DNA of 64,000 nucleotides, taken from positions 62,001-126,000 of the forward strand of contig NZ_JACHIH010000001.1 in assembly GCF_014203125.1 (NCBI RefSeq), in the 5' to 3' direction. This stretch comes from Rhodopseudomonas rhenobacensis. GTDB lineage: Bacteria > Pseudomonadota > Alphaproteobacteria > Rhizobiales > Xanthobacteraceae. A model generated the notes under the pieces. It was not told the DNA's origin, ran no database searches, and saw only the letters and a list, made by a program, of their open reading frames with translations. The position numbers and the translations under genes were made by a program. Numbering within the stretch: position 1 is the stretch's first letter; each line of letters begins with the position of its first letter. This document shows, one piece after another, positions 27,021 to 38,588 of the stretch.

Positions 27021-27248
27021 AATCGCCCCGCGAACGGCGCCGCGGCGGCGCGCCTTGCGGGCCGGCTGAGACCGCTGTGAGGCCCGCGCACCGCGCTGTT
27101 TCCAGGGTTCCAAAACGGCCCGTTCGGGCCTTGAAAAACCCGCAAAAAATCCCATTTATTCAATAACTTGTCGGCCGCGACTTTGCGCTAGGCGGATGCC
27201 GCCTTTCGTGGCACAAAGGCGCATCTGAGATGAACTATTTCGCGTTGA

Positions 27249-29714
<2,466 letters not shown>

Positions 29715-29755
29715 GCAGCGCATGGGGCGGCGGCTGAACCCGGGCGCTCGATCAA

Positions 29756-30376
29756 CTACGGATCAGACCCGCCTGGTTCGCAGGCTTCGGAGGCAGGCTC
29801 GACGAGCTTCGGCTTCGGGCGGAACTCCAACCCCGCGTAGATGTCTCGCAACTCCAGCCGGACCTCGAGTTTGTCGAGACGGATCGCGGCGTCCAGCCCT
29901 TCAACGACAATAGCCGTCCAGATCCGATCCTCGGCTCGATAATGGAAATGCACTTTCGGACTGGCGGTGTCGACCAACAGAATGTAGTCGAGCGTCGGAA
30001 GCGACTGATACTCCGCAAGCTTGATCGTCACGTCGATGCCCCCGGTCGTGGGGGACAAAACCTCGACCACCAGCGACGGCCGGTCGGCGACCAGCGAGGC
30101 GTCGTCCGTTGTGCCGCAATCGACGCCGAGATCGGGCATTCGCCGGGTCGCCGGCGACGTCGCGACGTAGGTGTCGCCGGTGAAGGTCTGACACCGGCCG
30201 CCACGGGTTTGCAGATTGAGCGCGGTGATGAGATTGACGACGATATGATCGTGCCTGCGTCCGGCGCCGGCCATCATGACGACCTCGCCATCGACGAGTT
30301 CGTATCGCCCTTCCCGCCCGGCGATCCAGGCGAAGAACGCTTCCGGCGCAATCTTGGGAATGTGAGACGGCCGCAT
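29756..30376 (-). CDS. Uma2-family endonuclease-like protein (DUF820)
   Basis: A 206-residue protein with a restriction-endonuclease-like fold. RYELVDGEVVMMAGAGRRHDHI (about 24-45), MPDLGVDC, LVVEVLSPTT and IKLAEYQSLPTLDYILLVD form the PD-(D/E)xK-type arrangement of the Uma2 group. Biological role is unknown in most genomes. Convergent with gyrB, 41 bases apart. Confidence 0.85.
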   Translation of the reverse strand: MRPSHIPKIAPEAFFAWIAGREGRYELVDGEVVMMAGAGRRHDHIVVNLITALNLQTRGGRCQTFTGDTYVATSPATRRMPDLGVDCGTTDDASLVADRPSLVVEVLSPTTGGIDVTIKLAEYQSLPTLDYILLVDTASPKVHFHYRAEDRIWTAIVVEGLDAAIRLDKLEVRLELRDIYAGLEFRPKPKLVEPASEACEPGGSDP

Positions 30377-30455
30377 GGCTCGTTAGATACCATCCATCCC
30401 GATTGACGACAACTCGGAGCCCTTGTGGCGGTTCGGTCCGCGCGCCTGAGGCGCT

Positions 30456-30582
30456 GTCATTCCGGGCACGAGCGGCGTGAACTGCGAGAACCCGGACTCT
30501 CGCCCGCAGAGCACAGGAGAATCCGCACGTGTTGCGAGATTCCGGGTTCGCTCGTTCTGCGAACCGGCGCCCCCGGAGTGAC
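30456..30582. repeat. Palindromic repeat, GTCATTCCGG family, divergent short copy
   Basis: Begins GTCATTCCGGGCACGAGC and ends with the partly complementary CCCCGGAGTGAC; inner arms AACCCGGACTC and GATTCCGGGTTCGC are shared with the copy at 57604. It lies between the Uma2 and Lrp genes. Confidence 0.75.
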
Positions 30583-30674
30583 GGCGTCGCTCGGTTCTAT
30601 GGATCAACTGCACATAGGCGGGTCAGAGCCGCCGCCGAACACGACAGCCGACCGGCCGCCCCGAAGCGTCGCCG

Positions 30675-31184
30675 CTACGCCGCTTCCAGCGCCGGCACCG
30701 GCAGCGCGGTGACCGACTTGATCTTCTCCATCGCAAAGCGCGAGGTGACGTTTTTCAACGCCACCGCGCTGATCAGCTTCTTGTAGAACACATCATAGCT
30801 GCGCATGTCGGCGACCACGACGCGCAGCATGTAGTCGACGTCGCCGGCCATCCGGTAGAACTCGATCACTTCGGGCATCGCGCTGACCGCCTCGGCGAAT
30901 TTCTTCAGCCAGGCATCGGAGTGATCGCCGCTTTCGATCGAGACGAACACCGACAGCCCGAGCCCGATCTTGTTCTGATCGACCAACGCCACCCGCCGCA
31001 TGATGATGCCGTCGCTCTCCAGCCGCTGGATCCGCTTCCAGCACGGCGTCGACGACAGCCCGACGCGGTCGCCGATCTCGGCCACCGAGAGCGAGGCGTC
31101 CTGTTGCAATACGGTGAGAATCTTGCGGTCAATGGCATCGATCCGGCGATGAGATTCAACCGGAGGGAGTGCAAGTTCGGTCAT
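30675..31184 (-). CDS. Lrp/AsnC-family transcriptional regulator
   Basis: A 169-residue regulator. An N-terminal HTH (RIDAIDRKILTVLQQDASLSVAEIGDRVGLSSTPCWKRI, about 14-51) is followed by an AsnC ligand-binding domain (VEFYRMAGDVDYML pattern). Such proteins sense amino acids as octamers. No neighbouring amino acid gene indicates its target. Confidence 0.93.
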   Translation of the reverse strand: MTELALPPVESHRRIDAIDRKILTVLQQDASLSVAEIGDRVGLSSTPCWKRIQRLESDGIIMRRVALVDQNKIGLGLSVFVSIESGDHSDAWLKKFAEAVSAMPEVIEFYRMAGDVDYMLRVVVADMRSYDVFYKKLISAVALKNVTSRFAMEKIKSVTALPVPALEAA

Positions 31185-31385
31185 CGGTAGAACTTTCTTC
31201 TAAATGCAAGGTCGGCGAGCATCATAGTTGGGAGATTATTTCGCGCAAGCCCTTTTTTGTCCAGGAGTCGCGAATGCCGGGACTGCGGGCGGCGCCGGCG
31301 GGGAGCCGGGCTCAACGCGCCAGACGCGGCAGCCGGACGCGGGCGCGCCCGACCGCCGCGGCGGTCGACAGATCATGCACGGCGT

Positions 31386-31610
31386 TCAGCTGGCGATGCG
31401 CTGCTCGCCCCGCGCCGGCCGGCGGCGCCGGTTGTCGAGCGCCGAGGCGTGGCGCAGCGCGGCCTTATGGGCGGCGCCGGGCGAGCGGAAACCGCGGCCG
31501 TCGAGATCGTTGAAGTCGTGCGTGGCGGCATGGAAGCGGAAGTAACGGCCGTCACGGACGACGATGCCGGCGGCGCGAGAACGGACTTCGATGATGAATG
31601 CACTGGACAT
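31386..31610 (-). CDS. Small conserved hypothetical protein
   Basis: A 74-residue protein beginning [20 protein letters not shown], with [18 protein letters not shown] and a basic C-terminus. I recall similar small proteins in Bradyrhizobium-group genomes, without assigned function. The ATG at 31610 was chosen because the pattern begins there; a TTG extends the frame further with low-complexity sequence. No clear ribosome site. Confidence 0.6.
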
Positions 31611-32093
31611 GACAAACCCGTCGCCGGGCTCAGCGGCCGGCGCCTTTCTGGTTCGTAGCAATGGGAAATCGGGTGAGCGGTCGAAGCTTCGGCTTCAACA
31701 ACAACAGCTCGGCCAGCGCGCCTCACCGATGGCGGTGATCACACGCGACAGCAACGCTGAAATCCTTCGTCGGAACGACATCGCAATCCCCATCCGACCG
31801 GCGCCCTTGCTACGCGTGCAGGGCTCAATCGTCTTCTGTCCGACCGCACATCCGCTTGGGCGGCTCATCAACTGATCGGATGCACGGATTTCGTCCGATC
31901 TCGGCTGTGAAGTCAACACGGCCCAAAAAATAAGCTGATCCTTCCGCGGGCGACGCGCTGCGCGAAATGATCACGCGTCGCGAACGCCCCCTGACGAAAT
32001 CACCTGCTGCGCATCCGGATCGAACTCTGCACCCGAAACACTCACTCCGCTGGCGACCGCGGATTCGCGGCCGACCGGCGTCGAATACGCGAA
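31611..32093. other. Intergenic region, no gene recognised
   Basis: About 480 bases between the small conserved gene and fixS. Short open frames exist on both strands, but none has a convincing start, ribosome site or family pattern. No strong repeat or terminator seen. Confidence 0.5.
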
Positions 32094-32273
32094 CTACTCC
32101 TTGCGCGGCGCCACCGGCGCAGGCGCCTGCGGCGGATCGTCGTCGAAAATCGCCCGCCACGCCGCGCCGTCGAGATCCTCGTATTGGCCGCTGCGCAGCG
32201 ACCACAGGAACCCGACCAGCCCGACCAGGCCGAGGCACAGCGCCAGCGGCACCAGAAACACCATCACTTCCAT
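32094..32273 (-). CDS. fixS: cbb3 oxidase maturation protein FixS/CcoS
   Basis: A 59-residue single-span membrane protein (MEVMVFLVPLALCLGLVGLV, then FLWSLRSGQYEDLDGAAWRA and an acidic, Pro-rich tail). FixS/CcoS is needed for haem and Cu insertion into the cbb3 catalytic subunit. The SGQYEDLDG segment is diagnostic. It starts 3 bases beyond the fixI stop, with a GGGAG site inside fixI. Confidence 0.93.
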   Translation of the reverse strand: MEVMVFLVPLALCLGLVGLVGFLWSLRSGQYEDLDGAAWRAIFDDDPPQAPAPVAPRKE

Positions 32274-32276
32274 GAG

Positions 32277-34472
32277 CTAATCTCCCTGGCCGGCGTGGCG
32301 CGCGCGGATCGCATTCAGCATCACCAAAACCGACGATCCCGACATCGCGATCGCGGCGATCAGCGGCGTGGTCAGGCCGGCGATGGCGATCGGCACCGCG
32401 AGCACGTTGTAGCCGATCGCGAGGCCGAGATTCTGTCGCATCAGGCGCATCGCCTTGCGCGAATAGTCGACCGCGGCCAGCACCGGCGAAAGCTCGTTGC
32501 CGAGGAACACCAGGTCGGCGGTGGCCTGGCTGAGATGAGCGGCGCTGATCGGCGACATCGACACCGTGGCGGCGGCGAGCGACGGCGCATCGTTCATGCC
32601 GTCGCCGACCATCATCACCTTGCGGCCCTGCCGCTTCAGCTCCTCGATCCGCGCGATCTTGTCGGCGGGTTTGACGCCGGCGCGCCAGACGCTGATGCCG
32701 AGCGCGTCGGCGGCGTGGCGCACCGCGGGCTCGCGATCGCCCGACAGCATCTCGACGGCGATGCCCTGCTTCTGCAGCGCGGCGATCACCGAGGCTGCGT
32801 CCGGCCGCAGCCGCTGCCGCACCGCGAAGACGTAGTGTTCGGAGCTGCCGCGGCTGAACGCCACCACCGAGACTTCCGGATCCTGGCTGAGGATTTCGTT
32901 GGCGAGCGATTCGGCGTGACAATAGGCCGGGCTGCCGAGCTTGACCTCGTGTCCGCCGACGAAGCCGCGCACGCCCTGGCCGGGCTCTTCGACGACTTCG
33001 GCGAGCGGCGACTTGGCGCCGGCGGCGCGCGCCACCGCGGCGGCCACCGGATGATGACTGGCGAGCGCCAGCCGGCCGGCGAGGTTGAACACCTCGGCGG
33101 GCACGCTTCCCGCGTTGACGACGTCGAGCTCCGGCAAGGTCAGCGTGCCGGTCTTGTCGAACACGATGGTGTCGACGCCGGCGACGCGTTCGATGGAGTC
33201 GCCGGAATTGAGCAAAACGCCGGAGCGGAACATGGCGCCGGCGGCGACCGTCTGCACCGCCGGGATCGCCAGCCCGAGCGCGCAGGGGCAGGTGATGATC
33301 AGCACCGCGATCGCGGTGACGATGGCGTCGTGCCAGGAGGCGCCCCACGCCACCCAGCCCAGCATGGTCAACAAAGCCGCAGCGTGCACCAGCGGCGCGT
33401 AGAGTCTTGAAGCGCGGTCGGCGAGCCGGACGTAGTGCGAGCGGGCCTGCAGCGCGTTCTCCAACAGCCGGGAGATTTCCGACAGCAGCGTGCCTTCGGC
33501 GGCGGCGGCAACGCGAACGCGTAGCGTGCCGGAGATGTTCAGCGTGCCTGCATAGACTTGCGTGCCGCGCTCGGCCTGGGCGTGCAGGGTTTCGCCGGTG
33601 ATCAGGCTCTGGTCGAGTTCGGAGCGGCCTTCGATCACCTCGCCGTCGACCGAGCAGCGCTGCCCCGGCCGCAGCAACACGATATCGCCGGGCTCGACCG
33701 CGGCGATCGGCACCTCGCGGATTTCATCGGCGCCGAAGAACTTGGTCGCGGTCTCGGCCTTCAGCGCCGCGAGATTGCCGGCGACGGCGCGGGTGCGCTG
33801 CCGCATCTTCTGGTCGAGGAAGCGCCCGGCCAAAAGGAAGGTCAGCAGCATGATCGCGGCGTCGAAGTAAGCGTGCTCGGCGTGGTTGACGGTCTCGACC
33901 AGCGACATCGCCAGCGCCAGCGTGACGCCGATGCAGATCGGCACGTCCATGTTGACGCTGCGCGCGCGCAGCGCCCGGAACGCCGACGTAAAGAACGGCT
34001 GGCCCGCATAGGCGGCGCAGGGCAGCACCACCAGCGCCGACAGCCAGTGGAAGAAATCGCGGGTGTCCTGCGTCATGTCCGAGCCGGCCCACACCGCCAC
34101 CGACAGCATCATCACGTTCATCGATGCGAACGCCGCGACGCCGAGACAGGTCAGCAGGAATTTCGAACGGTCGGCCTCGTCGAGTTCGGCGCGCACCGGC
34201 TCGAACGGATAGGCCTTGTAGCCGAGTTCGGCCAGCCGATCGATGAACTGCGCCGGATCCAGCGTGCCCTTCTTCCATTCGATGGCGAGGCGGCGGTCGG
34301 TGAGGTTGACGCGGGCGCGGGTGACGTCCGGCATCGCCGACAGCCCGCGCTCGATCTTGGCCATGCAGCCGGCGCAGCTGACGCCTTCCACCGCGAGATC
34401 GAGATGGGCGATCTGCGCATCGACGTCCTTGACGTAATGCGAAAAGTCCCGCGTCAGCAGCGTGGCGGTCAT
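32277..34472 (-). CDS. fixI: Copper-exporting P1B-type ATPase FixI/CcoI
   Basis: Copper-transporting ATPase that supplies Cu for cbb3 oxidase. The 731-residue protein has an N-terminal metal-binding motif (GVSCAGCMAKIE), eight predicted membrane segments, the CPC motif TCPCALGLAIP, the phosphorylation site DKTGTLT, ASHHPVAAAVA and GDGMNDAPSLAA. The ATG at 34472 has a GAGGAG site; an in-frame ATG at 34490 is less supported. It is separated from fixH by repeat copy B. Confidence 0.96.
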   Translation of the reverse strand: MTATLLTRDFSHYVKDVDAQIAHLDLAVEGVSCAGCMAKIERGLSAMPDVTRARVNLTDRRLAIEWKKGTLDPAQFIDRLAELGYKAYPFEPVRAELDEADRSKFLLTCLGVAAFASMNVMMLSVAVWAGSDMTQDTRDFFHWLSALVVLPCAAYAGQPFFTSAFRALRARSVNMDVPICIGVTLALAMSLVETVNHAEHAYFDAAIMLLTFLLAGRFLDQKMRQRTRAVAGNLAALKAETATKFFGADEIREVPIAAVEPGDIVLLRPGQRCSVDGEVIEGRSELDQSLITGETLHAQAERGTQVYAGTLNISGTLRVRVAAAAEGTLLSEISRLLENALQARSHYVRLADRASRLYAPLVHAAALLTMLGWVAWGASWHDAIVTAIAVLIITCPCALGLAIPAVQTVAAGAMFRSGVLLNSGDSIERVAGVDTIVFDKTGTLTLPELDVVNAGSVPAEVFNLAGRLALASHHPVAAAVARAAGAKSPLAEVVEEPGQGVRGFVGGHEVKLGSPAYCHAESLANEILSQDPEVSVVAFSRGSSEHYVFAVRQRLRPDAASVIAALQKQGIAVEMLSGDREPAVRHAADALGISVWRAGVKPADKIARIEELKRQGRKVMMVGDGMNDAPSLAAATVSMSPISAAHLSQATADLVFLGNELSPVLAAVDYSRKAMRLMRQNLGLAIGYNVLAVPIAIAGLTTPLIAAIAMSGSSVLVMLNAIRARHAGQGD

Positions 34473-34511
34473 GGTGGTCTCCTCGAGCATTTCATTCGGG
34501 TCGGAGCAGCT

Positions 34512-34684
34512 GACCCAAATGCAGTCGTCATTCCGGATTGCGGGTTCGAAGAACGAGCAAGTCCGGAATCCATACCCCCTGCGGTGGTTATGGATTCCGG
34601 GCTCGCTCGCAGCTGAAGCTGCTCGCGCCCCGGAATGACGGCCTGGAAATCTTCAGCGCATCGATCACACTCGAAAACTCTCTA
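34512..34684. repeat. Palindromic intergenic repeat, GTCATTCCGG family, copy B (extended form)
   Basis: Homologous to 6553-6726 along its full 173 bases. The core (34527-34639) has GTCATTCCGG and CCGGAATGAC ends, and the right flank ends with ACTCGAAAACTCTCTA, the last three bases being the fixH stop on the minus strand. It lies inside the fixGHIS operon, between fixH and fixI. Confidence 0.87.
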
Positions 34685-35182
34685 GTTCAACACCAGGCGA
34701 TTTTTCGACAGAAACACCCGGTTGCCGGTGGAATCGCCTTCGATCACCAGATCCCATTGTCCGGGCGAGACGCCGACCGCGTTGCCACGATAGACCCCGT
34801 CGCCGATCTCGGCGAGCACCACGTCCTTGTCGGCGCGCTTGTCGGCGGGGCGTTCCAGCCGGCCGGAAAACGTCAGGCCGGCGAGCGGCGCGCCGTTGCG
34901 GTCGCGCGCCTCGACCCGCAGCGTCGCCTGGCCGTCGGGCTGGCGCTCGACGCGGGCGTCGACGCGCCAGTCGCGCTGCGCCTGGTCGCGCGCCGCGGCG
35001 ATCTCGTTGGAATAGCTGATGCTGGCGCTATAGGCGCTGTCGACCTCGGTGCCGGGCAGCGTCGTGATCGCCAGCATCATCATCGTCGCGTTGACGCCGA
35101 GCACCACCGCGAAGAAACCCAGCAGCGCGGCGAGCACGACGCCCCCACTCAACGGCCGTGGCGACGACACATGTTTGCTCAT
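34682..35182 (-). CDS. fixH: cbb3 oxidase assembly protein FixH
   Basis: A 166-residue protein with one N-terminal membrane anchor (about 14-38, GVVLAALLGFFAVVLGVNATMMMLA) and a periplasmic Ig-like domain (LRVEARDRNGAPLAGLTF...). FixH helps assemble cbb3 oxidase. It starts 20 bases after fixG. Its stop codon lies in the edge of repeat copy B. Confidence 0.92.
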   Translation of the reverse strand: MSKHVSSPRPLSGGVVLAALLGFFAVVLGVNATMMMLAITTLPGTEVDSAYSASISYSNEIAAARDQAQRDWRVDARVERQPDGQATLRVEARDRNGAPLAGLTFSGRLERPADKRADKDVVLAEIGDGVYRGNAVGVSPGQWDLVIEGDSTGNRVFLSKNRLVLN

Positions 35183-35202
35183 GACGGGCTCCGCGGTTCA
35201 AC

Positions 35203-36660
35203 TCAGGGCGTGACGAAATTATCGCTGGTGGAGGCCACTTCGCCGAGCCCGATATCGGTGATGTGGAACTTGACCGGGGTCGACGGCGCGAGTTGGGCAT
35301 CCGGGCTCGAGGTCACCAGCACCCGCAGTTCGGTGGTCTGGTCACGGCCGAGCACGATGGTCGGGCGCTCCGGGGTGATCTGGTCGACGCCGACGACCTG
35401 CACCTGGGCGCCGGCCGGTCCCTCGACGTCGATCGCGACCACCCGATCGAACGCGCGCTTGTTCAGCAGCCGCATGGTGTAGGCGTTGCGCACCGAGCCG
35501 TCGCTGAGCCGCACCGCCAGCGGGTTGCGATCGTGCAGCACGTTGACGTCGAGCAGCGAGCGGGTCATCAGCGCGTACAGCATGATCGCGCCGACGCCGA
35601 CGATCAGCGCCGAATACACCACGGTGCGCGGCCGGACCATCCGGAACACTTCCGGCTTGCCCTCCATGCGGCGGTGGATGTTGATGTCGTTGTCGTAGCC
35701 GATCAGCCGGGTCTCGCGGCCGATCTTCTTCATCACGGTGTCGCAGGCGTCGATGCACAGCCCGCACTGGATGCAATCGAGCTGCGAGCCGTCGCGGATG
35801 TCGATCCCGGTCGGGCACACCGCGACGCACTGGTTGCAGTCGATGCAGTCGCCGACCTTCTCGCCTTGCGCGCGGGCCTGCTCGGCCTTCTTCAGCGAGG
35901 TGCGCTGTTCGCCGCGGTCGTATTTATAGGTGACGTTGAGCGCCCATTCGTCGGTCAAAGCCGCCTGGATCCGCGGCCACGGGCACATGTAGACGCAGAC
36001 CTGTTCGCGCATGAAGCCGGCGAGCAGATAGGTGGTCGAGGTCAGGATGCCGATCCAGATATAGGCGATCATCGGCGCCTGGAAGGTGACGAGCTCCTTC
36101 ACCAGCGTCGGCGCGTCGGCGAAATACAGCACCCAGGCGCCGCCGGTCCACCACGCGATCAGAATCCAGATCGAGTGCTTCAGCACCAGTTCGGCGCCGC
36201 GCTGCAGCGTCAGGCCTTCGGCGGCCTTCTTCATCCGCTCGCGGCGATCGCCCTCGATCAGCCGCTCCACCGCGTAGAACACGTCGGTCCACACCGTCTG
36301 CGGGCACAGATAGCCGCACCACACCCGGCCGCCCAGCGAGTTCATCAGAAACAGCGTGATCGCCGCGACGATCAGCAGCCCGGTGAAGTAATAGATTTCC
36401 TGCGGCCACAGCTCGATGAAGAAGAAATAGAACCGGCTGTTCGGCAGATCGATCAGCACCGCCTGGTCGGGCGCGCCGATCCCGCGGTTCCAGCGCACGA
36501 ACGGCAGGAAGTAGTAGATCCCGAGGCAGATCGCCATCAGGTACCACTTGATACGTCGAAACGTCCCCGAAACACTCTGCGGGTAGATCTTCTTCTGGGC
36601 CACATAAAGCGGCCCGTCCGGGTCCGTTTGCAGGTCTTTCGGCAGCACGGGCTTGTTCAT
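35203..36660 (-). CDS. fixG: cbb3 oxidase accessory ferredoxin-type protein FixG/CcoG
   Basis: A 485-residue membrane iron-sulfur protein. About five membrane segments surround GYLCPQTVWTD and CVYMCPWPRIQ; two [4Fe-4S] motifs lie in CIDCNQCVAVCP and CIQCGLCIDAC (about 270-310). The C-terminal Ig-like FixG domain begins near residue 370. CcoG reduces Cu(II) for oxidase assembly. A FixK-type box lies upstream. Confidence 0.95.
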   Translation of the reverse strand: MNKPVLPKDLQTDPDGPLYVAQKKIYPQSVSGTFRRIKWYLMAICLGIYYFLPFVRWNRGIGAPDQAVLIDLPNSRFYFFFIELWPQEIYYFTGLLIVAAITLFLMNSLGGRVWCGYLCPQTVWTDVFYAVERLIEGDRRERMKKAAEGLTLQRGAELVLKHSIWILIAWWTGGAWVLYFADAPTLVKELVTFQAPMIAYIWIGILTSTTYLLAGFMREQVCVYMCPWPRIQAALTDEWALNVTYKYDRGEQRTSLKKAEQARAQGEKVGDCIDCNQCVAVCPTGIDIRDGSQLDCIQCGLCIDACDTVMKKIGRETRLIGYDNDINIHRRMEGKPEVFRMVRPRTVVYSALIVGVGAIMLYALMTRSLLDVNVLHDRNPLAVRLSDGSVRNAYTMRLLNKRAFDRVVAIDVEGPAGAQVQVVGVDQITPERPTIVLGRDQTTELRVLVTSSPDAQLAPSTPVKFHITDIGLGEVASTSDNFVTP

Positions 36661-36685
36661 AATGAGGGTACATCTCGCTTCGATG

Positions 36686-36710
36686 GAGAGTGAGCCTTAG
36701 GCTCACTCTC
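36686..36710. terminator. Perfect 11-base hairpin between fixP and fixG
   Basis: GAGAGTGAGCC-TTA-GGCTCACTCTC. It may terminate fixNOQP or act as an operator in the fixG promoter, since its position coincides with the start site expected from the FixK box at 36721-36734. No U-run follows on the minus strand. Confidence 0.55.
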
Positions 36711-36720
36711 ATGGGCGAAA

Positions 36721-36734
36721 TTGATTAACCTCAA
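36721..36734. promoter_or_regulatory. FixK/FNR-type box for fixGHIS
   Basis: TTGATTAACCTCAA matches TTGAT-N4-ATCAA at 9 of 10 defined positions. It is about 60 bases before the fixG ATG, suggesting a separate low-oxygen promoter for fixGHIS. Motif seen; FixK binding inferred. Confidence 0.7.
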
Positions 36735-36777
36735 GTGTTGGCTCGCATTATGGCGCGGGGGTCGGAACCCCGCGTCT

Positions 36778-37659
36778 TTACTTGCCGCCACCCAGGGAAT
36801 GTACGTAGACCGCCATCGCCTTGATCGTGCCGGGATCGAGCCGGTCGATCCACGCCGGCATCACGCCGGCGCGACCGTTGGTGACGGTCTCGATGATGGT
36901 GGCTTCGTCGGACCCGTACAACCAGATCCGGTCGGTCAGGTTCGGCGCGCCGAGATCCGGATTGCCCTTGGCCTCGTCGCCGTGACAGACGGTGCAGTTC
37001 TCCGCGAAGATCTTGCCGCCGGCGGCGACATCGACGCCGGGCCGGGTCGACAGCCCGGACAGCGAGCGCACGTAGTTGGCGACGGTGACGATCTCGTCTT
37101 TATTGAGCGTGCCGGACTGGCCGAACGCCAGCATCTGGCCTTCATGCGCTTCGGCGTGGCCGCTGCGGGCGCCGTATTTGATGGTCTGCTCGATCTGCTC
37201 CAGCGTGCCGCCCCACAGCCAGTCGTCGTCGTTGAGGTTGGGGAAACCCTTGGAGCCGGCGGCGCCGGTGCCGTGGCAGGCGGCGCAATTGTCGCCGAAC
37301 ACCGCCTTGCCGCGGGCCCGCGCCATCGCCAGCATGCCGGGGTCCTTCTCGATATCGGCGAGCGGCGCGGTGGCCAGCGCCGCCATCTTGTCGCCGCGGA
37401 TCGCCTCCAGCTTGGCGAGTTCCACCGCGACGTCGGCGCGCGACGAATAGTTGAACCAGCCGGTGGTGTAGCTCTGCACCAGCGGCCACGCCGGATACAC
37501 CGCCCAATAGGCGAACGACCAGATGATGCAGGCGTAGAAGGTCAGCACCCACCAGCGCGGCAGCGGCGTGTTGAGTTCCTCGATGCCGTCCCACTCGTGG
37601 CCGGTGGTGTGCTTGCCGGTGACTTCGTCGAAGGTTCCGTGCTTGTCGTGCTCAGCCAT
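36778..37659 (-). CDS. fixP: cbb3 oxidase di-haem subunit FixP/CcoP
   Basis: A 293-residue membrane-anchored di-haem cytochrome c subunit. One membrane segment (WWVLTFYACIIWSFAYWAVYP, about 36-56) precedes two CxxCH haem sites: CAACHGTG (about 125) and CTVCHGDE (about 213). It passes electrons to FixO and the catalytic subunit. Six bases after fixQ. Confidence 0.97.
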   Translation of the reverse strand: MAEHDKHGTFDEVTGKHTTGHEWDGIEELNTPLPRWWVLTFYACIIWSFAYWAVYPAWPLVQSYTTGWFNYSSRADVAVELAKLEAIRGDKMAALATAPLADIEKDPGMLAMARARGKAVFGDNCAACHGTGAAGSKGFPNLNDDDWLWGGTLEQIEQTIKYGARSGHAEAHEGQMLAFGQSGTLNKDEIVTVANYVRSLSGLSTRPGVDVAAGGKIFAENCTVCHGDEAKGNPDLGAPNLTDRIWLYGSDEATIIETVTNGRAGVMPAWIDRLDPGTIKAMAVYVHSLGGGK

Positions 37660-37665
37660 GATCCG

Positions 37666-37830
37666 TCATTCCTCTCGCAGCGGCATGCTGGCAGCCGCGT
37701 CGAATTTCGACTTGTTCTTGGGCCAAAGCGCGTAAGCCACGATGGCGATGAAGATGGCGACGAACAACGGCGTCCATAGCGTGAGCACGAAATCCGATAC
37801 CCAATTGTCGACGGTGACGATCGCTTTCAT
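37666..37830 (-). CDS. fixQ: cbb3 oxidase small subunit FixQ/CcoQ
   Basis: A 54-residue single-span protein (MKAIVTVDNWVSDFVLTLWT, membrane segment FVAIFIAIVAYALWP, basic-acidic tail ending LREE). CcoQ stabilises the oxidase. Start at 37830, 9 bases after the fixO stop. Confidence 0.93.
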   Translation of the reverse strand: MKAIVTVDNWVSDFVLTLWTPLFVAIFIAIVAYALWPKNKSKFDAAASMPLREE

Positions 37831-37839
37831 ATTCGTGCC

Positions 37840-38577
37840 TCAGCGAAGGTTGGCTTTTTCATTGTACAGCTTGAAGTCGACCAGCGTTCCCAGCATCTGC
37901 AGGTAGGCGACCAGCGCGTCGAGCTCGGTCGGGGCGCCGTCCTTGCCGTCGAAATTGCGCACCACAGCCTTGGGATAGCGCTTCAAGAGCTCGGCGGCTT
38001 CCGGAGTGTCCGGATTGACCTGCGCCTTCATGTCGGCGCTCGCGTTGGTGATCTCGTCGTCGGAATACGGCACTCCGACGATGCGGTTGGTACGCAGATG
38101 ATCGGCGATTTGCGTGGTGTCGACCTCGGTGCTGGCCAGGAACGCGTAGCCCGGCATCACCGATTGCGGCACGATCGAACGCGGGTTCTTCAGATGGGCG
38201 ACGTGCCAATCGTCGGAATACTTGCCGCCGACCCGGGCGAGATCCGGTCCGGTGCGCTTCGATCCCCACTGGAACGGGTGGTCGTACATGCTCTCGGCGG
38301 CGAGCGAGAAGTGGCCGAAACGTTCGACCTCGTCGCGCAGCGGCCGGATCATCTGCGAGTGGCACAGATAGCAGCCCTCGCGGACGTAGATGTTGCGCCC
38401 GGCGAGCTCCAGCGGGGTGTAGGGCCTGATGCCGTCGACCTTTTCGATGGTGCTCTTGAGGTAGAACAACGGCGTGATTTCGACGAGGCCGCCGATCGCC
38501 ACGACCGCCAGAATCCCGACGATCAGCACGATGGAGTTTTTCTCGAAGATCTTGTGACGATCCCAGAATGTTGTCAT
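37840..38577 (-). CDS. fixO: cbb3 oxidase mono-haem subunit FixO/CcoO
   Basis: A 245-residue cytochrome c subunit with an N-terminal anchor ([19 protein letters not shown], about 16-34) and one haem site, [12 protein letters not shown] (about 67-78). [16 protein letters not shown] and VMPGY supply the axial Met region. It follows fixN by 11 bases. Confidence 0.97.
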   Translation of the reverse strand: MTTFWDRHKIFEKNSIVLIVGILAVVAIGGLVEITPLFYLKSTIEKVDGIRPYTPLELAGRNIYVREGCYLCHSQMIRPLRDEVERFGHFSLAAESMYDHPFQWGSKRTGPDLARVGGKYSDDWHVAHLKNPRSIVPQSVMPGYAFLASTEVDTTQIADHLRTNRIVGVPYSDDEITNASADMKAQVNPDTPEAAELLKRYPKAVVRNFDGKDGAPTELDALVAYLQMLGTLVDFKLYNEKANLR

Positions 38578-38588
38578 CGCGACGCTCC

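Noticed and set aside
25799-27166. A 455-codon frame overlapping the RTX-like gene, full of Arg/Gln/His
   Set aside because: It is another reading frame of the 51-base repeats; its product is low complexity, while the frame at 25827 gives regular beta-roll repeats and a known C-terminal domain.
31564-31919. Small open frames on both strands in the gap before fixS
   Set aside because: Conflicting frames, no ribosome sites and no recognisable pattern.
31825-33348. 507-codon minus-strand frame across fixS and fixI
   Set aside because: Arg-rich out-of-frame translation of fixI, whose real frame has the ATPase motifs.
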